Assembly (NCBI GenBank): GCA_023424215.1
Contig: JAFAEC010000203.1
Coordinates: 1 to 13,606, forward strand
From: Pseudomonadota bacterium
GTDB taxonomy: Bacteria; Pseudomonadota; Alphaproteobacteria; Caulobacterales; Caulobacteraceae
DNA: 13,606 bases
Direction of reading: 5' to 3'
Shown here in pieces: positions 1-7,235 of this stretch (its first letter is position 1; each line of letters starts with the position of its first letter). The notes under the pieces are model-generated. The model had not been told where the DNA came from. It did no database searches and worked only from the letters and a program-made list of their open reading frames with translations. The translations under genes and the position numbers were made by a program.

Positions 1-218
1 AACGCATTCCGGGGCACGCGCTGCGCTGCCTTGCCGGAGCGCAGGAAATGATCGAGGAGCCGCTTACGGTCGGCGAAGGTCCAGCCCAGCGTCTCAAGCT
101 CATCGGGCGGCACTGACAGCAGCGCGAGCGCGAATTCCATGATGTCATCGAAGACGAGGGCGAGGCGGACCGTCCGTCCGCCTCGCCGGCGCCAGCGCTC
201 GCCAAGACCGCCTGTCAT
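1..218 (-). CDS. Hypothetical protein, 3' end beyond window edge
   Basis: An open frame of 72 codons runs leftward from an ATG at 218 to the window edge without a stop. It begins MTGGLGERWRRRGGRTVRLA and continues with a hydrophobic/acidic stretch (LVFDDIMEFALALLSVPPDE) and a basic part (ADRKRLLDHFLRSGKAAQRV). Its ATG overlaps the stop codon of usg in an ATGA, the arrangement expected of translationally coupled genes, and this is the main reason to believe it. I recognise no family and the C-terminus is missing, so no function is offered. It would be the third gene of the leftward operon that also contains usg. A chance open frame in GC-rich DNA is the alternative. Confidence 0.45.
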   Translation of the reverse strand, partial: MTGGLGERWRRRGGRTVRLALVFDDIMEFALALLSVPPDELETLGWTFADRKRLLDHFLRSGKAAQRVPRNA

Positions 219-484
219 GGGAGCGGGATGATGCTATCGACCGCACGCCATTCGGTGAATCCGATCAGCCGGTCATGGGCGATCCGGACGGAATGGAGTG
301 CGGCCCCGATCTCGCGGCGCCAATGGTCGAGGAAATCGAACAGCGTGGGGAAGTCGGGCGCAAGATCATATTCCTGCCATATAAACAGCTGGAGGAGCGA
401 GGGCGCATCGGGCCGGTAGTAATGGATTTCGGCTGTGGTGAGACCGTAGCCCTCCAGCTGCGCGATGAAGCCGCGATCGCTCAT
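215..484 (-). CDS. usg: Usg family protein
   Basis: The 89-aa product matches the Usg family as I know it: a short alphaproteobacterial protein with a core reading GYGLTTAEIHYYRPDAPSLL, then QEYDLAPDFP, a helix with FLDHWRREI, and a C-terminal HSVRIAHDRLIGFTEWRAVD. Length and end-to-end composition fit a complete family member. The name comes from a gene lying upstream of trpF in Caulobacter; the biochemical role is not established. No trp gene is visible here. It is the middle gene of a leftward operon: its ATG overlaps the preceding stop codon in an ATGA at 481-484, and its own stop overlaps the next ATG in an ATGA at 215-218. No signal peptide or membrane segment is seen, so a cytoplasmic location is inferred. 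Confidence 0.88.
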   Translation of the reverse strand: MSDRGFIAQLEGYGLTTAEIHYYRPDAPSLLQLFIWQEYDLAPDFPTLFDFLDHWRREIGAALHSVRIAHDRLIGFTEWRAVDSIIPLP

Positions 485-717
485 TGCAACGGTCGGCTGT
501 CAGTCCGCGGTTCATCGAGCGACCGCATGGCGGCGAAGACCTCGTCGATCGGCACAGCGCGCCTGGCGCCGGGCGGCTTTCGCATCGCCGGCTGGTCCTT
601 CACTGCTGAACGGTCGGACGCCCAGGAGGCCAGGATGGCGCGTTTGACTTCCGGCTCCAGGCTCGGGTGATGCGCAACCTCGAAGGGATGCAAATAGCGG
701 GAAAATGGCTGCGACAT
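481..717 (-). CDS. Conserved small hypothetical protein (78 aa) upstream of usg
   Basis: The frame opens at a GTG at 726, but the ATG at 717 is preferred because an AAGGAGT ribosome-binding site lies eight bases upstream of it, whereas the same site abuts the GTG. The 78-aa product starts MSQPFSRYLHPFEVA and contains KRAILASWASDRSAV, then a Pro/Arg-rich stretch and VPIDEVFAAMRSLDE. From memory this pattern (HP-E-V, followed by K-R-x-ILASWASD-xAV and a C-terminal D-E-x-x-A-x-R-x-LD) recurs in small alphaproteobacterial proteins with no assigned function; that could not be checked here. The ILASWASD region may be helical. It is the first gene of the leftward operon and overlaps usg by four bases, suggesting coupled translation. 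No membrane segment is seen. Confidence 0.75.
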   Translation of the reverse strand: MSQPFSRYLHPFEVAHHPSLEPEVKRAILASWASDRSAVKDQPAMRKPPGARRAVPIDEVFAAMRSLDEPRTDSRPLQ

Positions 718-768
718 ATACGTCACTCCTTTCCTTGTGTCGCTCCTTTCTCATGCGTGCGGTGTCAC

Positions 769-805
769 ACGCGACTCAAGATTTTGGTGCTGATCCGAGT
801 CGCGT
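769..805. repeat. Inverted repeat spanning the leftward promoter
   Basis: ACGCGACTC (769-777) and GAGTCGCGT (797-805) are perfect 9-base inverted copies separated by 19 bases. One arm overlaps the candidate -35 of the leftward promoter and the other sits around its start point, a common arrangement for an operator. No regulator can be named. Confidence 0.5.
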
Positions 806-808
806 CAA
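780..808 (-). promoter_or_regulatory. Candidate housekeeping promoter for the leftward usg operon
   Basis: Read on the minus strand, TTGACGC (802-808) is followed after 14 bases by CCAAAATC (780-787). This resembles the Caulobacter housekeeping sigma pattern TTGACGS-N10 to 14-GCTANAWC, with a complete -35 match and 6 of 8 positions at the -10. Transcription would begin near 773, leaving a leader of about 55 bases before the ATG at 717. Assigned by eye only. Confidence 0.45.
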
Positions 809-847
809 GAGGGAATGATGTCCGCCAAATTGCTTAAAAGGGCTGGA

Positions 848-874
848 TTCGCACTCTGCGCGGGCGAGTGCCAA
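848..874 (+). promoter_or_regulatory. CIRCE operator (HrcA binding site) upstream of groESL
   Basis: The sequence TTCGCACTC-N9-GAGTGCCAA matches the CIRCE consensus TTAGCACTC-N9-GAGTGCTAA at 16 of 18 arm positions, with the exact nine-base spacer. CIRCE is bound by the repressor HrcA, whose activity depends on free GroE, giving feedback control of chaperonin synthesis. It lies 114 bases upstream of the groES start codon, the expected genomic position. hrcA itself is not in the window. Confidence 0.93.
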
Positions 875-891
875 AAATTTTCACTCGGCCT

Positions 892-921
892 CTTGAACCC
901 GAAAATCTCTTTTCCTAGTTC
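892..921 (+). promoter_or_regulatory. Possible groESL promoter downstream of CIRCE
   Basis: CTTGAAC at 892-898 resembles a -35 element of the sigma-32 or housekeeping type. TAGTTC lies 17 bases further at 916-921 as a weak -10; no CCCCAT-like sigma-32 -10 is clear. A second possibility is a promoter overlapping CIRCE, with TTGCTT at 830-835 as its -35. HrcA usually acts on a promoter close to CIRCE, so either could be the real one. Confidence 0.3.
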
Positions 922-946
922 GCGCGAACCTGTCGTTCTGATGAAC
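918..946. repeat. Two spaced palindromes in the groES leader
   Basis: GTTCGCGCGAAC (918-929) and GTTCTGATGAAC (935-946) share the pattern GTTC-N4-GAAC and start 17 bases apart. The first is a perfect 12-base palindrome. They could form small RNA hairpins or a tandem operator. They lie 41-70 bases before the groES start codon. No known site of this form is recognised; the alphaproteobacterial LexA box is GTTC-N7-GTTC and does not match. Confidence 0.45.
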
Positions 947-987
947 GGGAGGGCTATCACATCATTAACGCATCTGGAGGTTTTGCC

Positions 988-1275
988 ATGCATTTCCGCC
1001 CCTTGCACGACCGTGTGGTCGTCCGTCGCATCGAAGCCGAGGAGAAGACCTCGGGCGGCATAATCATCCCTCACACCGCCAAGGAAAAGCCGCAGGAAGG
1101 CGAAGTCGTCGCGGTCGGCCCGGGCGCCCGGGACGAGGATGGCAAGCACATCGCCATGGATCTGAAGGCGGGCGACCGCATCCTGTTCGGCAAGTGGTCG
1201 GGCACCGAGGTCAAGATCGACGGCGAAGACCTGATCATCATGAAGGAATCGGACGTCCTGGGCGTCCTGAGCTGA
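988..1275 (+). CDS. groES: Co-chaperonin GroES (Cpn10)
   Basis: GroES forms the heptameric lid that caps GroEL in the cytoplasm and encloses unfolded proteins for ATP-driven folding. The product is 95 aa, the usual length. It opens with MHFRPLHDRVVVRRIEAEEK, followed by the mobile loop TSGGIIIPHTAKEKPQEG (about residues 20-37) whose hydrophobic III contacts GroEL. It then has EVVAVGPGARDEDG, the roof-loop region, and the closing beta segment GDRILFGKWSGTEVKIDGED with a C-terminal SDVLGVL. The ATG is supported by a CTGGAGG ribosome-binding site (971-977). It is the first gene of groESL, under CIRCE control, with groEL starting 114 bases downstream. That gap is long for the pair and carries a repeat hairpin. 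Confidence 0.98.
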   Translation: MHFRPLHDRVVVRRIEAEEKTSGGIIIPHTAKEKPQEGEVVAVGPGARDEDGKHIAMDLKAGDRILFGKWSGTEVKIDGEDLIIMKESDVLGVLS

Positions 1276-1370
1276 GTGGTCAGTGGCTAGTGGTTAGTGG
1301 CCAGTGCGACCGAGACAGGTCACGCACGGCCGCTATTCCCAGCCCTCACTGATCACCAATCACCAATCAC
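1276..1370. repeat. Heptamer-repeat inverted repeat in the groES-groEL spacer
   Basis: Directly after the groES stop, four tandem heptamers of the form GTGGYYA plus a final GTG fill 1276-1306. After a loop of 40 bases, 1347-1370 holds the inverse: CAC followed by TGATCAC, CAATCAC and CAATCAC. The arms pair as 1282-1306 with 1347-1371: of 25 pairs I count 18 Watson-Crick, 3 G-U and 4 mismatches. No U tract follows, so it is not an ordinary terminator. The right arm ends seven bases before the groEL ribosome-binding site. Such heptamer repeats resemble the short tandemly repeated sequences known from cyanobacterial genomes and are clearly unlike the coding DNA on either side. Confidence 0.8.
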
Positions 1371-1389
1371 TTCTTCTAGGAGCAGCCAC

Positions 1390-3042
<1,653 letters not shown>

Positions 3043-3080
3043 GGAAGTCGAAGGTCGTTCAGCAGTTCGGCTGAAACAGG

Positions 3081-3111
3081 AAGGGCGGGTCCGCACGGGC
3101 CCGCCCTTTTT
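3081..3111 (+). terminator. Intrinsic terminator of groESL
   Basis: AGGGCGGGTCC (3082-3092) pairs with GGGCCCGCCCT (3097-3107) around the loop GCAC, with one T-G pair in the stem, and is followed by five T residues (3107-3111). It begins 38 bases after the groEL stop. The opposite strand lacks a matching T run, so it mainly serves groESL rather than the convergent marR gene. Confidence 0.93.
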
Positions 3112-3121
3112 GCTGCACGGG

Positions 3122-3601
3122 TCATTCCGCCGATGGGGGCGGGACGGGCTCGGGAGCGGCGATCAGGTCGGTGACGGAGCGGATGGCGTCGGCCAGGGCC
3201 TCGCGGCGCCCGGGCGGCAGGTCGGCGAGGGCGCGCATGGCTCCGGGACGGAGCAGGCCAGGGGCGTCCCTGAGGGCGGCTTCGCCCTCGGGCGTCAGGC
3301 GGGCGTGAACGATGCGGCGGTCGCTGGTGGAGCGGTAGCGGACGATCAGGCCGCGGGCCTCCAGCCGGTCGAGCACGGCGACGACGGTCGGGGCCGACAG
3401 GGAGACGTCGCGCGAGACCGCGTGGGTGCTGACCTCGCCCAGCGCCCGGATGGACTGCAGCACCAGCAGCTGGGGCAGGGTCAGGCCGGTCAGCCGGGCG
3501 ATCTCGCGCGAGCGCACGTCGATGGCCTGGGCGATGCGGCGCACCGAGCGGACCAGTTCGGCGGTGGGGTCCGGTGCGGCCGGCGCGGAAATGTCGCTCA
3601 T
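3122..3601 (-). CDS. MarR-family transcriptional regulator, divergent from the NAGGN operon
   Basis: The 159-aa product has the MarR winged-helix layout: a helical dimerisation N-terminus, then LTGLTLPQLLVLQSI (about 37-51), a recognition helix in VSLSAPTVVAVLDRLEARGL (about 66-85), and a wing YRSTSDRRIVHARLT (89-103) with the typical DRR. The C-terminal helices are followed by a Pro-rich tail. The frame opens further upstream (TTG at 3652, ATG at 3631), but the ATG at 3601 is preferred because it gives a normal MarR length and leaves the intergenic palindrome outside the gene; no strong ribosome-binding site decides the matter. It is transcribed away from asnO, 65 bases apart, so control of the NAGGN operon and of itself is a reasonable inference. 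A MarR-type gene next to the Pseudomonas NAGGN genes is, from memory, also known. The ligand is unknown. Confidence 0.88.
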   Translation of the reverse strand: MSDISAPAAPDPTAELVRSVRRIAQAIDVRSREIARLTGLTLPQLLVLQSIRALGEVSTHAVSRDVSLSAPTVVAVLDRLEARGLIVRYRSTSDRRIVHARLTPEGEAALRDAPGLLRPGAMRALADLPPGRREALADAIRSVTDLIAAPEPVPPPSAE

Positions 3602-3614
3602 CGGGTTGAAACTC

Positions 3615-3628
3615 GTTCGTGCACTAAC
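3615..3628. promoter_or_regulatory. Candidate MarR operator between marR and asnO
   Basis: GTTCGTGCACTAAC is a 14-base palindrome with one mismatched pair (C3618 against T3625), in the 65-base gap between the divergent genes. A possible asnO promoter, TTGAAA (3606-3611) and CATTTG (3629-3634) with a 17-base spacer, would place the palindrome exactly between -35 and -10, where binding would block transcription. The -10 is weak, so the promoter itself is uncertain. Confidence 0.5.
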
Positions 3629-3666
3629 CATTTGTTCCCGCTGCTTCCACAATTCAAGGAGGGCCC

Positions 3667-5442
3667 ATGTGCGGTCTGAGCGGCGAGATCAATTTCGACG
3701 GGCGGCCGGCCGACGCCGGCGCGCTGCAGCGGATGACGGACGCCCTCTCGCCCCGCGGACCGGACGGTTCGGGCCTTGTGCTGCGCGGCCCGGTGGGGCT
3801 GGGGCACCGCCGGCTGAAGATCATCGACCTGTCGGAGAAGGCCCAGCAGCCGATGGTCGACGCCGACCTCGGGATCACGCTGGCCTTCAACGGCTGCATC
3901 TACAACTACCCGGAACTGCGTGAGGAGCTGCAGGGGCTCGGCTTCCGCTTCTTCTCGCACGGCGACACCGAGGTGATCATAAAGGCGTGGAAGGCCTGGG
4001 GCGATCGCTGCGTCGACCGCTTCAAGGGCATGTTCGCCTTCGTCCTGCACGAGCGCGACAGCGGCCGGGTGGTCATCGCCCGCGACCGCTTCGGCATCAA
4101 ACCGCTGTACCTGGCGGAGAAGGGCAGGCGGCTGCGCTTCGCCTCCAGCCTGCCCGCCCTGCTGGCGGCCGGCGACGTCGACACGACGATCGATCCGGTC
4201 GGTCTGCACCACTACATGACCTTCCACGCGGTGGTCCCGCCGCCCCACACCCTGCTGAAGGGGGTGAAGAAGTTCCCGCCGGCGACGATCCGGACCATCG
4301 AGGCGGACGGGACGGCGAAGGATCGCCTCTACTGGAAGCCGGACATGACCCGGCACGCGGAAGACGCCACGCTGACCGCCGAGGACTGGCGCGACCGGGT
4401 GCTGGACAGCCTGCGGGCGGCAGTGAAGCGACGCATGGTGGCCGACGTGCCGGTCGGGGTGCTGCTTTCGGGCGGGGTCGATTCCAGCCTGATCGTCGGC
4501 CTGCTGGCCGAGCTGGGGCAGAAGGACCTGATGACCTTCTCGGTCGGCTTCGAGGAGGCCAACGGCGAGAAGGGCGACGAGTTCGTCTACTCCGACCTGA
4601 TCGCGAAGCACTACGGGACCAAGCACCACAAGATCTTCGTGCCCCACCAACGGCTGATGGAGGCCCTGCCCGGCACCATCGGCCCGATGTCCGAGCCGAT
4701 GGTGAGCTATGACAACGTCGGCTTCTACCTGCTCAGCCAGGAGGTCTCGAAGCACATCAAGGTGGTGCAGTCGGGCCAGGGCGCGGACGAGGTGTTCGGC
4801 GGCTATCACTGGTACCCCCCGATGGTGGACGCCGTCGACCCGGTCGAGACCTACGCCAAAGCCTTCTTCGACCGCAGCCACGAGACGCTGAAGATCCAGC
4901 TGAACGGGGCCTACATGGCCGATGTCGACGTCAGTCGGGCGCTGGTCGAGGCCCATTTCGCCCAGCCGGGCGCCGACACGCCGGTGGACAAGGCGCTACG
5001 GCTGGACAGCCAGGTGATGCTGGTCGACGACCCGGTGAAGCGGGTCGACAACATGACCATGGCCTGGGGACTGGAGGCGCGGGTGCCCTTCCTCGACCAC
5101 GAACTGGTCGAGCTGGCCGGCCGCATCCCGCCCGAACACAAGCTGGCCCAGGGCGGCAAGGGGGTGTTGAAGGAGGCGGCGCGGCTGGTGATCCCGTCCG
5201 AGGTGATCGACCGCAAGAAGGGCTACTTCCCCGTGCCCGCCCTCAAATACATCCAGGGGCCCTACCTCGACATGGTCCGCGAGGCCCTGACCAATCAGGC
5301 GGCCCGCGATCGGGGCCTGTTCGACAAAGGTTACCTCGACCAACTGTTCGAGGATCCCACGGCGCACATCACGCCCTTGCGGGGTTCGGAGCTGTGGCAG
5401 GTCGCCGTTCTCGAGATGTGGATGCAGCAGCATGGCCTCTGA
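3667..5442 (+). CDS. asnO: N-acetylglutaminylglutamine amidotransferase (class II glutamine amidotransferase / asparagine-synthetase type)
   Basis: This enzyme forms the C-terminal amide of N-acetylglutaminylglutamine amide (NAGGN), a dipeptide osmoprotectant, using ammonia released from glutamine. The 591-aa protein starts MCGLSGEINF, exposing the catalytic Cys2 after Met removal. The glutaminase domain shows RGPDGSG (30-36), GHRRLKIIDL (46-55), FNGCIYNY (about 74-81), SHGDTEVI (97-104) and RDRFGIKPLY (139-148). The synthetase domain has the PP-loop SGGVDSS (268-274), SGQGADEVFGGYHWY (369-383) and ARVPFLDHELVEL (471-483). The HY-W residues after FGG and the FNGCIYNY variant, where ordinary AsnB has FNGEIYN, fit the NAGGN subfamily as I know it. 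An AGGAGG site (3656-3661) fixes the start. It overlaps ngg by 11 bases. Plain asparagine synthetase is the alternative, but the partner genes make that unlikely. Confidence 0.93.
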   Translation: MCGLSGEINFDGRPADAGALQRMTDALSPRGPDGSGLVLRGPVGLGHRRLKIIDLSEKAQQPMVDADLGITLAFNGCIYNYPELREELQGLGFRFFSHGDTEVIIKAWKAWGDRCVDRFKGMFAFVLHERDSGRVVIARDRFGIKPLYLAEKGRRLRFASSLPALLAAGDVDTTIDPVGLHHYMTFHAVVPPPHTLLKGVKKFPPATIRTIEADGTAKDRLYWKPDMTRHAEDATLTAEDWRDRVLDSLRAAVKRRMVADVPVGVLLSGGVDSSLIVGLLAELGQKDLMTFSVGFEEANGEKGDEFVYSDLIAKHYGTKHHKIFVPHQRLMEALPGTIGPMSEPMVSYDNVGFYLLSQEVSKHIKVVQSGQGADEVFGGYHWYPPMVDAVDPVETYAKAFFDRSHETLKIQLNGAYMADVDVSRALVEAHFAQPGADTPVDKALRLDSQVMLVDDPVKRVDNMTMAWGLEARVPFLDHELVELAGRIPPEHKLAQGGKGVLKEAARLVIPSEVIDRKKGYFPVPALKYIQGPYLDMVREALTNQAARDRGLFDKGYLDQLFEDPTAHITPLRGSELWQVAVLEMWMQQHGL

Positions 5443-7213
5443 CGCCCGTCCGCCCCGCCCCAAGGCCCACCGGCTGAAGCGCCTGCGCCATGAAGGCCTG
5501 AAGCCGCCGGTCCAGACGGGCGACGGGCCGACGCCGAACGCGGTGCTCGACTGCGGCTGGGGCCGTCTGCTGTTCGCCCAGACCTTCGAGACGGCGGAGC
5601 CTCTGGTGGAGGCGCTCCGGGCCGAGCAGCCGGACCGGCGCGACATCGCCTTCTACGTCCGCAATCCGCACGTGTTGCTGGCGCAGGCGCCGCAGGAGGT
5701 GTTCCTCGATCCCTCGCACACCTACCGGCTGGACCTCTCGACCTACCGCGCCAGCCGTCGGCAGCCGCGCGGCTTCACGGTCCGCCGGCTGATCCCCGAG
5801 GCCGACGCCCAGGCCGTCAACGAGATCTACGCCAAGCGGCGGATGGTGCAGGTGCCGCCGGAGTTCTTCGCCTCCGCCCGGGACGACCGGGCCCTGATCT
5901 ATTTCGTGGCCGAGGACACCGCGACCGGCGTCGTGATCGGCACGGTGACGGGGGTCAATCACGCCCGCGCCTTCGAGGATCCGGAGTGCGGCTCTTCGCT
6001 GTGGTGCCTCGCGGTCGATCCGCAGGCCAGCCAGCCCGGCATCGGCGAGGCGCTGGTGCGCCGCCTGGCGGAGCATTTCGCGACACTGGGGCTGGCCTAC
6101 ATGGATCTGTCGGTGATGCACGACAACGTCCAGGCCATCGCCCTCTACGAGAAGCTGGGCTTCCGCCGCATCCACTTCTTCGGGGTGAAGCGGAAGAACC
6201 CGATCAACGAGGTGCTGTTCGTCGGCCCGAGCGAGGACCGGGACCTCAATCCGTACGGGCGGATCATCGTCGACGAGGCGCGACGACGGGGCATCCATGC
6301 CGAGATCATCGACGCCGAGGGCGGGCTGTTCCGGCTGAGCTGGGGGGGACGCTCCGTGCGTTGCCGCGAGAGCCTGTCCGAACTGACGTCGGCGGTGGCC
6401 CTGAGCATCTGCGACGACAAGCGCATGACCCGGCGGATCGTCGAGGCGGCCGGCGTGCGCGTGCCGGTGCGGATCGACCCCGACGACCCCGCCGCCATCG
6501 CCGCGGCGCTCAAGTCCTACGGCAGCCTGGTGGTCAAGCCGGCGCGCGGCGAGCAGGGACAGGGCGTGGCCGTGGGCCTGACGACCCCGTCGGAGGTCGA
6601 GGCGGCGCTGGAGCGGGCCCGCCGCATCTGCAGCGAGGTGCTTATCGAGGAGCAGGTCCAGGGCGAGGACCTGCGGCTGGTCGTCATCGACTACAAGGTA
6701 GTCGCCTGCGCCTTGCGCCGCCCGCCCCGGGTGGTCGGCGACGGGCGTTCGCCGCTGCGCTCCCTCATCGAGCACCAAAGCCGCCGGCGCGAGGCCGCCA
6801 CCGGCGGAGAGTCGAAAATCCCGATCGACGCGGAAACTGAGCGGACCCTCGCCGAGTTCGGCTATCGGCTGGACGACATCGCGCCGGAGGGCGAGGAGGT
6901 GCTGGTGCGCAAGGCGGCCAACCTGCATCTGGGAGGCACCATCCACGACGTCACCGAGGAGGTGCACCCCGAGCTGATCCGCGCCGCCGTGGCGGCGGCC
7001 CGCGCCATCGACATCCCGGTCACGGGCATCGACCTGATGGTCAAATCGCCGCGGGAGCCCGACTACGCCTTCATCGAGGCCAACGAGCGTCCCGGCCTGG
7101 CCAATCACGAGCCGCAGCCGACGGCGGAGCGGTTCATCGACCTGCTGTTCCCCCTGTCGGCGCCGGCGGCCGCGCGCGTGGCCGTTCGCACCGACGCCCA
7201 GATCTCCGCCTGA
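5432..7213 (+). CDS. ngg: N-acetylglutaminylglutamine synthetase (GNAT-ATP-grasp fusion)
   Basis: Ngg makes the N-acetylated glutamine dipeptide that AsnO amidates to NAGGN. The 593-aa protein is a two-domain fusion. A GNAT acetyltransferase (about 115-260) carries LAVDPQASQPGIGEALVRRL (193-212) with the Q-P-G-I-G acetyl-CoA loop and LYEKLGFRRIHFFGVKRKNP (238-257). An ATP-grasp ligase follows (about 310-580), with DDKRMTRRIVEAAGV (328-342), the lysine strand and glycine loop SLVVKPARGEQGQG (365-378), EVLIEEQVQGEDLRL (402-416) and the metal-binding end GIDLMVKSP...AFIEANERPG (532-555). The ATP-grasp part resembles that of cyanophycin and glutathione synthetases. The ATG lies inside asnO with an 11-base overlap, so the two are likely coupled; the peptidase gene follows after 22 bases. 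Length and domain order match the family. Confidence 0.93.
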   Translation: MASDARPPRPKAHRLKRLRHEGLKPPVQTGDGPTPNAVLDCGWGRLLFAQTFETAEPLVEALRAEQPDRRDIAFYVRNPHVLLAQAPQEVFLDPSHTYRLDLSTYRASRRQPRGFTVRRLIPEADAQAVNEIYAKRRMVQVPPEFFASARDDRALIYFVAEDTATGVVIGTVTGVNHARAFEDPECGSSLWCLAVDPQASQPGIGEALVRRLAEHFATLGLAYMDLSVMHDNVQAIALYEKLGFRRIHFFGVKRKNPINEVLFVGPSEDRDLNPYGRIIVDEARRRGIHAEIIDAEGGLFRLSWGGRSVRCRESLSELTSAVALSICDDKRMTRRIVEAAGVRVPVRIDPDDPAAIAAALKSYGSLVVKPARGEQGQGVAVGLTTPSEVEAALERARRICSEVLIEEQVQGEDLRLVVIDYKVVACALRRPPRVVGDGRSPLRSLIEHQSRRREAATGGESKIPIDAETERTLAEFGYRLDDIAPEGEEVLVRKAANLHLGGTIHDVTEEVHPELIRAAVAAARAIDIPVTGIDLMVKSPREPDYAFIEANERPGLANHEPQPTAERFIDLLFPLSAPAAARVAVRTDAQISA

Positions 7214-7235
7214 GCCGAAGCCCGAAGGAGCGACC

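Noticed and set aside
918..938. LexA (SOS) box in the groES leader
   Set aside because: GTTC elements are present but spaced by 13 bases, not the seven expected for the alphaproteobacterial direct repeat.
1297..1389. Upstream extension of groEL from a GTG at 1297
   Set aside because: The extra 31 residues translate the repeat hairpin, do not resemble any GroEL N-terminus, and the ATG at 1390 has a good ribosome-binding site and the conserved start.
3598..4956. 452-codon frame antisense to asnO
   Set aside because: Low-complexity product rich in His, Val, Asp and Gln that covers the well-supported asnO gene; a typical shadow in GC-rich DNA.
5369..7108. 579-codon frame antisense to ngg
   Set aside because: No recognisable domain, and it fully overlaps ngg, which has clear GNAT and ATP-grasp motifs.
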